From Beaufortia kweichowensis (taxonomy: Eukaryota > Chordata > Actinopteri > Cypriniformes > Gastromyzontidae), in assembly GCA_019155185.1 (NCBI GenBank), contig CM032808.1:11405607-11469606 (forward strand): DNA of 64,000 bases, written 5' to 3'. The translations under genes were made by a program, and so were the position numbers. How positions within the stretch are numbered: position 1 is the stretch's first letter; each line of letters starts with the position of its first letter. Below, piece after piece: positions 11,101-24,700 of the stretch. The notes under the pieces are model-generated. The model ran no database searches. It had not been told where the DNA came from and saw nothing but the letters and a program-made list of their open reading frames with translations.

Positions 11101-11700
11101 TTCAGACCAATCAAATGAGGCAGACTTTTTTTCCCGAGCCGTCTGGCAAAGCAGCAATGGGGAAAAATAGTCCTGTCACTCCTCTGAAGCTTATCAAAGA
11201 AGCCTTAGCCAGAGCGATCAACATCTGATAGTGCAGCCGCCGCCCCTTTTTTATTTATTTATTTTATTTATTTATTTTTGTAAACCAGCCTGTTGAGACA
11301 TCACAGCTAACATCAGAGCTCAGCTGTGATGGGATGAAGTGCCCCTCTTTCCTCAGAGAAGCGCCTGGTTGTTTTTGTCTCCGAGATTGAGGGAAGCAAA
11401 TGCAACTTTCTGTCACTCACCGCAGAGCCCTGGTGTCGGGAAAACAGGAGCAAAGCGTTTCTGGTCATCACCTTACACTCTTATTATTAAAGTACAGCAC
11501 GGATCAGATTATGCATGTTAGTTTCTCCGGTGAGGTTACTCTTAAAAGTGGCAACAAAGCCTCCGGTCTCCGTGGTTACATAATTTATAGCAGCCAAATT
11601 CAAACAAAATTTAACACATTGCCATTCATCTAAGGCCATGCGTATTTGAGCACAGTTAACTCCAAAGTGATAAATTAATAACAGCACACTGGAGGATTAC
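11101..11700. promoter_or_regulatory. Candidate regulatory patch with TCF-like site
   Basis: A GC-richer block holds ATCAAAG at 11193-11199, a consensus TCF/LEF core, and further AT-hook-like TTTATTTATTTA repeats at 11247-11278. It has no consistent coding frame. The regulatory reading is inferred from composition and motif only. Confidence 0.3.
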
Positions 11701-12640
11701 ATTTAATGATTCTGTTTGACAACAAAAGGAAATTGTCGAAATCCCAGAGAGCCTTCCTTTTCTTTTGCTACACTATAATCCTGCATGTACTGTACTGTAC
11801 TGTACGTACAGCTGTTAGAGAATATTATGCTATTATATAGATAGTTTCAGTCCTGAATGCTGATTGGTCAACACAGCCAAAATTTATGATACAGTAACAT
11901 ACAGTGTTTTGACACAAAAGCTTATGTTTTTATCACTGAACAACTTTAACATTCATTTAGTTTTTTTTATTATTTTTTGTTGTTGGTAATGTGTCATGTT
12001 TTGTTACTGGTAATGAATTCAAGAATAATGTTATATTATAAAATCTATAAAATCTATAAAATCAATCTCAAGTATAAGGGTTCAAGTATATTGAATGAAC
12101 TTTTGGGATAACATTTTTTTAGTATAGATTATAGGCAATCAGCATCATACTGTTTCTTGATTTGACATTTGTATATCATGACTAAAATTTTTTAAATAAT
12201 ATTATTATTTTGTTGTTCAGCAAAAAACCCCACAGTTGAGCCAAGTTGAAGAAAAAGAAAAAAGAGAGAGACAGTTTTGATAAAAAAATGTGCTAAAATC
12301 GTATGCAGCCAGTCAATATTGACTAAATTTCACTGGAATTTACATAAGTCGCACCTTCTTTCTTCAAATGAAAAAGCTTGTTTTGGAAAAAAGCATCCAG
12401 ACTTCCTCTTATTACAGATCCTCAGTCATAAGACAGGTGTCGAGTGTTTTAAGAAATTATATGAATGTGCCTGTTTGTGAAAGACAGGTTTTTGTAAAGC
12501 AACTCACAACTGATAAACAAACCTTCAAATTTCAAAAGAAAGATCTCAAACATGTTGTTTCATCACCACCGTTCTCGCTTATCATGAAAGGCAGTTATCA
12601 TTGTCAGTACAATATTAGACAGCCTATCACCATACATGCT
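11701..12640. other. AT-rich intergenic DNA with small palindromic run
   Basis: A short TGTACTGTACTGTACTG run ending in CGTACAG lies near 11786-11810. The segment around 11850-11880 (GAATGCTGATTGGTCA) resembles a repeat phrase common in fish genomes, but only one copy is in view. There is no gene. Confidence 0.45.
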
Positions 12641-13500
12641 TAAATACTGCAGAGCATTGAGAGGAATGACACAAACGGTTTCTTCTTCCTCTTTTCTCTT
12701 TTTTCTCTAGATGCTTTGACCTCTTCTTTGCACCAGGTGTGGGTTTCCTTGATCCTTCTTCCTCTATTTGCGGTTCCCCCACCCTCGGCACCCCCTGGTA
12801 TGAATGATTCACTCCGAGAACAAGCGGTTTGTCTCCCCAAGAGTGTGAAACACGGTAAAAAACCCATGCAGCAGAGCCAAAGCTCCACTCTGATCTCGCC
12901 ATGTTGTGTAACTCTTTAGAAACCCAACGTTCCTATCTCTTACCCTGTCTTTTTTTCTAACGGTAACACTCGGTATTGACTGTTTATGCTTTTTAATGTT
13001 TGTGGAGAGGGCCCGGGGCTTGCGATGAGGGGAACGGTTCTTCTTGACACACTTAACGCCCCCATAGTGAACTCTAGCTCCCAGCATTCCTGGAAGTACA
13101 GAGACCCCACCATCAGCCGGGAGTGGGTATGAAAGCCAGCACCCGCCGTGCCGCTCAAGAGAGATCACCCAACGCATGATTAAGACGCTCAAAAGGCGTT
13201 CTTTCACACAAAATATTTACACAACAGCCCCCTCCCTATCAAAGCTACAGAGACTCTTTCTGTTGTGCTTTCTTTGGGGAAGTTTGAGGGCACTGGAGAT
13301 AGAACGAGAACAGGAGAGAGAACTAGAGAGTATGAGAGAGAGCGAGCACGCACAACATCGCAGAGGTCACACTTCGGTCATATTAAGCAAGGACCGACTC
13401 AGCCTCTCGTTCTTTTCGTCTGTCGGACTCTTTTACGCTCTCTCTAGTTCCCATGTGAGTGACTGCAGGGAAATATTCTTGGATCGAATCTGCCAATAAA
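12641..13500. promoter_or_regulatory. Candidate non-coding patch
   Basis: This GC-richer block is open in four or more overlapping frames on both strands (up to 132 codons), and none has recognisable domain content. A purine-rich GAGAGA segment lies at 13310-13350. It is read as non-coding, and conservation is untested. Confidence 0.25.
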
Positions 13501-13904
13501 TGTATGCCGGCCAGGGTCGCCGTGGTGTTATCTTAGAAATCTATTCCAGCTGGAGAGTTTACAGATATTGTATTTTAATAGACTAGTCAACATTTATTAG
13601 TTGAAACTGACATCATGGCTGTGTATATGTTATCTGGAAATGTGTAAAAATTTAAGTGAATTCCAAGTTTTATTCCACAAATGAAATAAGTCCTGCAAAA
13701 AGAAAAATGTAAAATTTAAAGTTGATTGGGTGGTGAAAAGTGAATGTTACATACTAGCAGAATGGAGTAGAATCTTAAATCTTAAAAAGTCTTAGATTTT
13801 AATTATGAAATAATGAGCATCAAAGTAATCATAGCCATAAAAATAATTAAAATAGGTAATGTGTGTTTATATTTTTATGTTATATAATTTTGGCTTCCAA
13901 CATT

Positions 13905-14012
13905 GATTTTAATCTTTGACATGATCTTAGTCAATATTAAAGATATCAAGGTTATATTTTCACAGAAGTTTTTGTTTTACATTATGTAGGATGATTTTAT
14001 CTAGACAAAGTA
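13905..14012 (+). mobile_element. Internal fragment of the MITE family
   Basis: Segments such as AGTCAATATTAAAGA, TTATATTTTCACAGAA and TAGGATGATTTTAT recur in the same order as in the complete element at 37510-37754. The terminal repeats are not recognisable here, so this is a decayed or truncated copy. Confidence 0.6.
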
Positions 14013-14400
14013 GATAAAGTTGTACATGATCTACAAGATGTGCTTTGTAATAGAATTGCAACAATATTTAATTTGATACACTGTCATATTGCGTCAAGGA
14101 ATCTTCTTTCATTTTCATGTTTTGGAGATTAAATTACACATTAAACAGACTTCTCACCTAAGTAGCTGAGGAATAAACATTTTGGAGAATATACAGTGGC
14201 TTTAAAATATAACACAATTCTTTTAATAATGCACACTTGCTTATCACAGAAAAATCAATAATAAGTTGTTTGCTCAGATGGTCCCAGATTGTGAAAAGTT
14301 ATTTAAGACTGTTGGATACTGGCTACCATAGGCATCCATGATCACCCCCCCCCCCTTTTTCCAAAAGACAAAGATGTCGTAATGTACTAATGAGAGATGA

Positions 14401-15080
14401 TGGTTAAGACCTCCTACCTTTGCTTTTCCCCCGCCTCTTTGCGTTCACGGCCGCAGGTTGTCTCCAGACGGCCAAGGCCTGCTTGTCAAAGGGACCGGCT
14501 CTCGCACCATATTGATCGCAGACTCGATGAAAGGTCAGCAGACCCCCGCTTCTGCTCATCACCATAGTTGCAGAGTTTCTGTGTCTGCCTCCCCGCAGAC
14601 CAAGCCCACCATCACTTTCCCTCTTTTACCCGTCCCCAACTAACCGGCACCTGGGGGAATGATAGAGCTTGCAAACGAGCTAATCACTACGTACAATGAG
14701 CTCCTCCTGACTCTCTGACAAATGTCAGGGTGACTTGTACAGGATTTAAAAAATAAATAAATAAGAAAAGAATTAATTGCACTGGTTAATTAGGTCCCTG
14801 AGGCCTGAGAGCTAATTGCGAGCCACATAGCTGGCGAGCCTAGAAAGCCGAAAAAAAAAGAGAGCGTTCAAACAAACACACACATATAGGCTTTTTCGCA
14901 AGCTTCCTCTTTCCTTGTGTAACTCCATGACCTGCCAAATGGTTTTGTTGTCTTGATGTACCGTACAATAAAATAAGGGTTACATAAATCTGCTACATTC
15001 CACAAAGCATCTGTCTCGGCACCACCGCGCATTCATTAACTTCGTATCAATTAGCCGTTATGACATAGCAAACCTCTATT
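14401..15080. promoter_or_regulatory. Candidate homeodomain-rich regulatory element
   Basis: Several TAATTA/TAATTG/CTAAT cores cluster here: TTAATTG near 14773, TTAATTAG near 14786, CTAATTG near 14812, and ATCAATTAG near 15046. They sit in a GC-richer, non-repetitive block. Clusters like this are typical of vertebrate developmental enhancers. No coding frame is credible. Confidence 0.35.
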
Positions 15081-17300
15081 TGTGCTTTCCACTTTGAAAA
15101 TCTTCCTAAAGTGACTGTGTCCCTTAGTGTACCTTGGTGTCATCCAACTTTAGCTTCAGAAAGTGTCTCTCACGCTTAATTAAAAAGAAAAACTGAAAGA
15201 AAGGAAAACAAAACTCTGCATTCATCATCCTCTCAGCGACATTTTCTTTGCTTTTTTTATTGTGTTTCCCACTGAAGCGAGAAGTCGAGGGATGGCGTGT
15301 TTTGTCAAGGTTGTTTGAAAGGCAGGGAAGAATAAGGAATGGGGTAAATGTGGCTCGGGAGTCGTCACACTTCACTGTTGTACCACTTGTTTCCACAATT
15401 ATCTGCTACTCTGATACGCTTTTTCAGGCAGCGCTCTTTTTTGAATCATGTGTTCTCCCTGTCTTTGGTTTCCTCTCAACATTTGGTTCTCAAAAGCTCA
15501 TGTGGGTGTTATTATATGAGACGCAAAAGAAACTGTGTGCTTTGAGTGCATGTTTAAGATTAAAACAGGTATGAGAAGTTTTTGCTCGTGGGTGTGCATG
15601 TGTATTCTGTCCTGGTGTTGGATGAAGTGTGTGTTTTTGAGTGTGATTAAACCCTGAGGAAGATGAATACATGTGGAAGACATCACAACACCCCTGGTGG
15701 TCTGGCTGATGTCGTAACTCTTCTGCTCCTAAATCAGTTAGCACCCGGTTTTATGGTTGTAGTGTCAATGATAAAATCTTTCCTTTGGGTGTCATAATCA
15801 TTTTTATTTTATGTCTGTTTTATGTTTATACTTTTTGTTTATGGTATGCATGGTGCTAACTTTTTACTGAGTGGTAACTATTGTATTTTCAAGTTATGAG
15901 TTATGTTTTGAGAATAGTAACATAAACTTTTTATAAAAAAGAGTCAGAAAGTTATGAAAACAAAGTTTAGTAGCAATAAAAGATCAAAATTGCAATACTA
16001 TGAAAATAAAGTTTTAGTATTATAAGATTGAAATCACATATTTTCTAAAAAAAACTATGTTAGTTTAACTTATGGTTGGACAAAATATAGAGTACGGCAA
16101 TCATTGGTTTAAATGAACTTTAAAAAATGTAAACTTTTTGTACCGAGCATATGTTAATTTAAACCAAGGTCCATATTTTATTTAACCACAGGTTAAAACA
16201 AAATTTTTTTGACTATAAAATAAATAAATAATTCTAAATTTAATTAGCATTAAAAGCATCATATGTTAGACATCAGTGCTCTTATTAAAAATTGAATAAT
16301 GTATATGTTTATTCCCAGCACACTGTTTGTATACTGTTTTAGGGGTTAAGCCACAGCCCTCCATAACAGCCCTATAGCATCCCATTAACATTCAGAAACA
16401 TCTCTGACCTCGGGAACAGGCTCTTATCACATTCTGATTGGTTGCCTAACAATAATACATGAATGCTTTCAATCATTATGCTCTTACTTTCCACTTTGCC
16501 CCTGACCTAAAATCCTTTGCTCTTTGGGGATTACTTACACATTAGCTCAGGCAGGGAAGAAGAATGCCTATGGGTCAAAGGTCACACACAGGAGAAGAAT
16601 GGGTGCATCCTTAGACTGACTAACAAATGATTTTAATGAAAAAGACTTGAGCATTTTGGGAAATAGCAGGTGTTGGAGTATAGATAAAATGAGGTTTAGG
16701 CATTGCTGTGTGAAATTTAAATCTTTGTACAGTATCAAACAGCACTCCACCATTTGCATAATTTGCAATGTTTACCATGACATTTAATGCAGAGCAATCA
16801 GAATCTGTTTAATAGAATAGAGTAATTAGCTTTAATTTGTGTTTGCTGCATTTTTGGAGTCAAACTCCAAATGCCAGTTGCAATATGTGGCTTTGAATTT
16901 GTGATATGTCCATGTCTTCACAGACTAAATATTCTTTTGAGACCCGTCTGTCCCAATCCGCCCATGAGTAGACCCTATCGATCTTTCTGTTATTGACATG
17001 ACACCTACAGAGGGGGGCTTTAGCTATTGATAACCAATAGTATTTCTGCCACAGATCAAAAGCCAACTGCCAACTTTCATGTTTGTAAACAGTATTGATT
17101 TGCATAATAACCTCAGAAATTAGTACCTAGGATTAGGCAAGGGCAAATGCATTTCAGCATGCATTATGATGTGTACTGTGAGAACTTAATTAACAAGAGA
17201 AAATGAGAGAGAAGACATTTGACAATGCAAACATCGTCAGTGACATTTTTGGAATGAAACCGTTAATTAAATATTTTATTTTTTTCTTTAATTTAAAGAG
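15081..17300. other. Intergenic DNA, nothing recognised
   Basis: This is a mixture of AT-rich sequence and weakly GC-richer pieces (15250-15750, 16340-16600). Open frames there occur on both strands and have no family resemblance. Confidence 0.5.
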
Positions 17301-17479
17301 CAATCTTTAACTTTTGTCTCTCTATTGCCATCTCTGTTTGAAACATAAAATAGCAGTTTACTTAAACACACTGAAGGCAAATGACGTCACTCTGGGTGAG
17401 AACATCAGATTTTAAGAATTTTATTTATTTGCTCAATAACTTATTTGTGTTTATTTTTAACCAAAAAAGTTTCGGATTG

Positions 17480-17725
17480 CAACTTTAACCTATTTCCTTT
17501 AATATTACATAGTTGAATTCTAACCAAATCATGACAAATATATTGATGAAAAGGTCTAAGAATAATATTTCACAATTTTTCATAACCATAAATATTTTTT
17601 TAACGTTTATGTTAATATTGTTTTTTTAAAAGTACCTAAAATTAGAAGAAGGTTAACATTAAAATATCTAAAATTAAAATAAATTGTATTTCGGATAGTG
17701 CATTTTCAATATGTGCAGTGACAGT
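17480..17725 (+). repeat. Dispersed repeat D1, copy 1
   Basis: Recognisable ordered blocks are TTTAATATTACATAGTTGAA, CATGACAAATATATTGATG, AAGGTCTAAGA and ATATGTGCAGTGACAGTTAT. The same order is found at 29915-30175, and part of it inverted at 34135-34275. It is non-coding and of unknown class. Confidence 0.7.
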
Positions 17726-17814
17726 TATCAGGTTAAATAAAAATAAATCAAATGCACTGCTGAGCAGACGAATCGCTGATTCGCCACTTTTCCCTTCAAA
17801 GATGCAAATAATCG

Positions 17815-18180
17815 CATTTATTCATGAGCTGTTTTCTGCGCATGCGCGTTCACCTGTGCGCCGCGGTCCGCTTCAGGCTGGCGCTGAAAGAGACGTCACT
17901 CAGGGGAGCAGATGAAGCGAGGGATGATGCGGCAGACGCCAGCGTATCTTTCCCTCTCGCTTCTGTTCGTCTATTTAGACTAAGCTGCCTTAAAACCACT
18001 GAATTATGCATGTGTTCCTGTCATTTCTTTCTTAAGCACAGCCGCTGTCATTAGGTGACGCGCATTATTTGGCTGTGAGCTCTTCCCAGTGGACATTGTG
18101 TTCAAACTGGGAAGTCGAGTTCATAGGAAAGTAATTGCTTATTATGGCAGCGCCCCGACGGTGTTTTATGCATGACAGCG
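17815..18180. promoter_or_regulatory. CpG-dense patch with palindromic NRF1-type site
   Basis: TGCGCATGCGC at 17837-17847 is a perfect palindromic NRF1 consensus. It is followed by a run of about 14 CpGs in 125 bp and by a CRE-like GACGTCAC at 17892-17899. Such a combination is typical of broad vertebrate promoters. No coding exon is recognised beside it, so this could be an unannotated non-coding transcript start, an enhancer-type CpG island or a chance cluster. Confidence 0.45.
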
Positions 18181-20900
18181 TCTGTGAGGTAGATGTACAT
18201 TAAGACATATCTAATTAACATTTATTTGCAACTCATGTTTGAAATATAATTTAAAATCAGTCAATTTATCAGTCAATGAATGATAACATTGTGTTTTTTT
18301 TCAATGTCCTTAATCTGTTAATGTTTCTCTCTTCACACAAGGTAATGAAACATCTTTAACAAATCGTCTTTAAAACCAGGTAATGCATGTATTTATTTAT
18401 TTCAAAATGATGTATTTTAAGAAAGTTGCACATTTTTTCATTGCAATAAAAGAGAAAATTCAAAAATCTTCAAAAATTCAAAAAGATCTTAAAAAGATGA
18501 CAGTCGTGTAGGATAACGATAAAATGTAATTCCCTATGGTGGAGACCATGCTTTAGAGAGCTTACTGTATATAAAGCAATACTACACAAATTGTAGCTTT
18601 TACATAATAAAACTTGACAGCATAATTTTCTCATACAGTTTAATGCAATTGTAAGGTCCTTCTCTTTAAGACCTAAAGCTTGATGTGTAGTTCAAAGCTG
18701 AGCTTCTTTAAGTTAACTTCCTATCCTGACACCCTTTGACCATCTACCAAAGGCCATTATATCATCATGGATTAAATATTTGTACTGCTTTGATACAGCA
18801 TAGTTTTGAAAACAGAAGCTTTTGGGATCAGAGCAAAGTCTGGTCTTTTCACTCCAGGTGAAATGCTGCGCTCTGCACAGGAGTCATGACATGAAACATT
18901 ACAACAGAGTTCTGTTTTGACTAGTGTAATATGCAGCTACAGTCTACAGAAAAGGTTGACTGTGGATAGACAGAACACAGAGACAGCAAGAGAGAGAGAA
19001 AGGTATGAGTAAGTCTGCTGTTCCCCTTTTAACCATGTGCTGCTCACAGCGGTAGCAGCGAGAGATAGTTCTCCCAGACTTACCCTGAAAAGAAAAAACA
19101 TTTCCACATGTTCCTGAGCAAAACCCCGCCCGGCGCACTTGCCGTTATTTACGAAGTGCTGACACCGGGGCCTGAAAGAATTAGTATTCTGTTAGGTAAA
19201 TGTTTTCCTCTGGGTTGCTTCTCGGCAACAGTTTGCAGATGTTTGGGCGATACAGAGAGAGAAACCGTGTTCCCACTGCAGAGTGAATGAAAAAGCATGT
19301 CAAAAAAGTTCTTCTCGGCCGAGTTCTGACAGTGATCTATGACTTCTTTCTGCCTACTCACTGCCTCACTTCGGGGCTGTGTTTTGGCTGCCAGAGACCA
19401 CTGGCAGTTCTGTAACGCTGGCTCTGTAAACCCAAAGCAGACTTTTTTCCTTACACATTTATTCTTTTATTTGTAAGTGTTGGACGCACCTGGCTGGAGT
19501 CCAACAGCAGATGTGTTGGCAACGCCGTAGCCGAGTAGCAGATTTCATACCATACGGCCCTGTAGAGACCGAACCCCAAAATACAGGGTGACAAAGGTCC
19601 TGGTGTTTAGATTTGTTTATCCAGCTAAAGATGTGATGGGACGCCCTAGCTCTGGCTTAAGCTAATATAATCTTTTAGCATGTACCTCTGGAGAGTAGAT
19701 TTATATGTGCAGAAAGGAAGGGTGTATAGTTTTATGAATTGACAATATTTTGATATTTTATAATCAAAATGAAAAGTCCTTAAGAAATTTCTGTATTTGG
19801 ATTAAGTCACGGTGTTCAATTCAATTCATATTCCCCCTAATGAACTGTAAAAATAATTAATTTTGCCCAACCCTGGTACGTGGTAAAGTTATTTGCTCCC
19901 TAGCAAAGGAAGCACAGATTGGAAAGCTGCCAGTCTAGTTTGAATAAAGTAAATATAAAGTATGTCTAAAGCACCTGCCTGACGCACATATATACACAAA
20001 CACACACATATATATATATATACAGAGATGTGAAATGACCCAGACTTGTTTATGAGCTCAAAGGTCTGTTCCTGTTTTCTGGCGGTGGAATCAGACTGCA
20101 TTCCAATCATTAATACCGGTGTAGTTTTGAACTGTGGAGGAGAAAACATCCTTATCAGCACGCAGGACAAAGCTCTTCCAGGACGAATGGCCCGCCGCTG
20201 GGCAGATGGAGAGATTTTATCGGGGCTATGGATTGCCACAGTCAGGGATGGGAAATGGTCTCTGTTTAAAGGCCAGTTAAAGTGGACTGTCTGAGCTGGA
20301 GAGGATTTATTAAAAATGACATTAATGGAATGTTCCAGACACCTAGAATTTAGGATATTTCCCACCTCAACCTGGAAATAGCTTTATTAATATTCTCAAT
20401 ATTCTTAATTTTTTAGGAATATATTTTTTTTGATTAATTACTGTATTTCTCTGTTACTGTTATGCACCAGTATACCTAAATTCCTTGTATGTGTAAACCC
20501 ATAATACTAGGCAATAAAAGTTTATTCTGATATAATGTCTGGAATGGTGCACTTTTAATTTTACTAAATACTTTTAATGTAAATCCAGGCGTAGTTTGAG
20601 GTGGGAAATTGCAAAAAAGTATTCTCAAACACTCCGTCTTCCATTGGTCAGCCAAACAGATAGGATCACACCATTGATTATTCAAACAAACAAAAAATGG
20701 GATAGGAGAAACCACTTTAACATAGAAATATTACAGACATTACCTTTAAGTAACTATTGTGGGTTTTTATAAACCTCATGCTGATTTGGGTTCAAGTTTA
20801 GATCATTCATTCATTATCTTGTAGGCTAGCCGTCCACCTTTTCTGTTTATTGGATCTGGTTTTGAATATAATGGACTTTTCAGATGTTGGATTGCTAAAA
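18181..20900. other. Intergenic DNA with weak GC-richer patches
   Basis: No gene is recognised. GC-richer pieces at 18940-19600 and 20050-20340 are open on both strands without family resemblance. A CA/TA run lies at 19990-20022. Confidence 0.5.
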
Positions 20901-21770
20901 CAGTTTTGACGGTTGCTTCATTGATAGAACACAGATGGATTGCTGATGATTTATAGATCTGACTCCAGCCTACCAAGCGCGTGTTTTCGCGATTGGAAGA
21001 GGCGTTTAGCGTTTAATCTCCCATTCGGTTTACACATTCACTTCCACATGGTGTCTTTTCTTCCTTTTCCTTTGTGTTTTCTTCTTTTTGTGTGTTTTTC
21101 TTCTTTTTCAACCCCCATACTTTCAGCCGCATGTTCCCAGAGTAGCTGTAGGTGTGTGAGAGCCAGAGGCATGAAAAGCAAGACGTGTTTTTTACTTTCC
21201 TCCGCTCTTTACAAAGAATGGGCTTCGTTTGCGGTATTGCGTCGAGGGACGGTGTCTCTGTGCACCAACTCAATGAGAACGGGACCATACTAATGTAAAA
21301 CCTCTTATCAGAGGGATTCATTATTTTAGTCAGGCTGGCGTTGACGTGATAGACAGCGCACGGCTACAGCGGAGATGGACAGGGGGCGGGAGAGAGAGGA
21401 AGTGTTACACCTGTCAAGGGCAATCAACATAGACCACAATAGAGTATTATAAAGAAAAGAATACTGGACAGCACACACACCCACATGGACATGTGCACAC
21501 AAAGTCCAAAAAACAAACACAAACCACAAATGCGAAACACTGGCAATAACAGATGTTGGCAGGGAATTGGGCGGGAAAGGAACACTTTCATTTTTCCTCC
21601 CCGCGCTTCATTTGGCTTTCATGGTGCGGATGGTAAGAGGAAAAGACGGGGAAAGAGTGCAGGCCTGCCTATCTCACCGCACACTGGGCTTCAGTCGTAG
21701 TATCTGGTGTCTGCTTTGCCTTCTGTTGCCTTATCCTCAAATGTAAATGGAGGCATTTATGCCAAGCTAG
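20900..21770. promoter_or_regulatory. Candidate non-coding patch
   Basis: A GC-richer block lies between AT-rich flanks, with several competing short frames and no protein-family resemblance. It is placed here only as a candidate conserved element. Confidence 0.22.
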
Positions 21771-24700
21771 ATTAGAGAAATGGAAACAAGACAGTGTTGA
21801 TATGTTTGTATGTAATCAGATGTTTGTGTTGGCTTGAGGAGCTATATTGTTTGTGTTTGTAAAAGGAAGCAGTTGTTTTTTAGTTGAAAAGACAGTGGGA
21901 GAGGGATGCTCAGCTTTACAAATAGATTGAAAGTTCATTTGTCTCTGTTTTCATCTCTGTAGGTAGATATATGAGCTATATTATTTATAATTAAACTCAT
22001 TTGATAAAAGCAGCCATAGAGATGTTCTCTCTTAGAAAATACAGGTGCGTTTATGAGCTTCAAAAGGCTCTTGGCATTTTTCACTGGAGGTGTGATCTAT
22101 CATTTGGCCACCGGGTGGCGGTAAAGTACAGGACAAACGCGCACTTCTCTGTAACTGCTTTTAAAGCGACTGACTGATAATGGTCTGAAACATCACAAAG
22201 AAAATATAAGACGAAAAACTTTTCAATTTATTTAAAAGGAATTTCTAAAAGATTAAAAAATGAAACACATTATAAGTGCATAGGTATAGGGCGTTTTATT
22301 ATACAAAAATGGAAATGTTTTACTAGTTGTTTTGTTATTAGTGTTTTAAAAACGGAGAGTATTAATAATTAAAAATATTTATATACTAATCAATGCAAAA
22401 CGGATTGTATTAAGAATGAAGTTGAAAAAAGATCAGCATGCTTTGCAATATAACTATAAAATATGAATATATAAATGAAAAAATATATAAATATTTGTAT
22501 TTGTAAAAAATATTGGCATGCTGCTTTTTACGCTAAAATATTCAAAATCATTTTGATTTTGTTTTATTTTGTTTTGTCTTTTCTTGCCCATGTTTCTGTT
22601 GTGTCAACTATTGGTCATTAAAGAATTGTAGTGTAGTATATAGTAATGCTATTATATAGTATATTATAAATAACATATTATATAAAAATTACTTTAGAGT
22701 CTTATACTTTTTTATATGTTTATATTTATGTAATATTTATATGTTTTAAAAATATCTGAAAGATTTTGGAGGGTTGCTAATTCTGAAAATCAGAATTGTT
22801 TATTTACAGTATGTGAATTTAAGAGGCCAAATAATGTTTTATCTATCAGTTTGTCTATATAAATTATTTATTGTGAAGAGTAAATAAGAATAAGATAAGT
22901 ATCAACTAAATAACTGACTGTTAATAAAGGACATGTTATATACTTTTTAATTTATATATATTTAGAATAAACAGTCACAAAAAATTATTACAGTATCTTC
23001 CTGTTGTGTCTACTGCATCTTAAATGTAATGTATACCATAATTTCATCTGTGTCTTTATTGTGTCATTATATAATAAGTATTTCCTTAGCTCCTGGCTGT
23101 TCACTGTCACCATGGAGACTGTAAGGCTCTTTATCTCATATAAGGGAGATTAGATGTCGTCCAGTCATAGCTGCCATATACCAAAACATGCATTAAAAAA
23201 GTGGCCTTTTCGTTTGTGTTTGTATGTCACACAGTGTGATAGTTTTTGGCTGTGTGTGGCGGTATTTTGGAGTGTTTGTGTTCATATGCATTCACAAAGT
23301 CACATGTATGTGATGTGACAAGGTGAGCTCTTCTCCATTCAAAGCCAGTGCAGTTTACTCAGCGGGAGATGTGGCTCACACGCACACTTTTGAGCCATCA
23401 GCTCATCTCTGCAGAGCTGTCTTTCTAATCATTCTAACAGCACAATCAAAGCAAATAAGATGTTTCACGTGGGGGCAAGAACGCTGGTGGAAGAACGATC
23501 TGTGTTAGTAAGTCTTGTAGTTGTGATGGAACTGAAGGAGACTTTGATTTTGATATTTTCTCCAGTTAGCAGTGACTCTTGGTTCAACCAGCAGTCCTGC
23601 AAGAAACACAGCTGCCACTGCATAAATAGTTTTTTTACATTTGATCAAAAGAAACGAGACAGGGCACGGAAAACTCTGCATCCAGTCTTTGGTGCTTTGA
23701 TTTAGTGTTTCACATTACAAATTCGGTCATTATTTACTTACGCACGTGTTGTTTCGAATCTATATGCTTGGCTTTTAAAGTCTTAGATGACTCCATCATA
23801 GTATTATAAAAGTGGTCTATAGAAGTAAGGCTTCTAAAGTCATACTATAGCTTTGTGAGAAGAACAGATCTAAATTTAGGTTGATCTGCACATAATATCT
23901 GACATCTATATATCATAATCACAAGAGAAGAAACACCGTCTGATTGTAAACAAATGATTTTGTCAGATTTTTAAAAATTAGTTGTAAATTATTTGTTGAC
24001 TCAATAATCTAGTGAAGTGGAAGGTAACAAGTAAATAAGAAATTTTATTTGTTCGGATAAATTTTTTGTGATGTTTTGTGTCATTTCGTAACTTTAAACC
24101 CCAGTCTTCATAACTTAAAAAATAACCTTTTGTGTTGCAAAGTTGCATGTGAGTAAATTATTATTTTAAAAGAATACACAAGATTTTATGGACCAAATCA
24201 CATACACATTTATTAGGTGAAAAATAACTTTTTAACAAAGTACAATCACATCCAAAGAATGTAATAGAAGGTAGAAATAGCACACAGTTATCTGCAGTTT
24301 GTGTTTAATAATTCTGTTGGGTAAGCGTAAGATTTATAGACTATTGTGAAGCTGAATTGTTTAATCGTACATTCCTGCCCAAACCTGTTGAGTTTAGCTA
24401 ATAGAAACATTTGATGTGAACGTCACTTGTATTTGATGTACAGTAGCATCACTTATGTTGAAAGAATTTGTGTGAACGTTGGTCTCAGCCCATGTTTGAG
24501 AGAAAGTACATAAAACAATAAATAGCAGGCTGCATCTCAGACCAACACAACGCTTAACTGATCTCTTTAATGTCAAACACCCAAGTTTTTATTTAACGTT
24601 GCTGCTATCCACAGTTGTTTGGAACAATAAACTGTTTTTGCCTGGATGGTGAGCAACGTTGGTCCCAGGTGTACGCCAATATCCGCCACTACTGTGAATA

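Noticed and set aside
19889..20365. 158-codon minus-strand open frame
   Set aside because: It crosses a TA/CA microsatellite translated as YIYICVC, with an overlapping plus-strand frame and no family resemblance.
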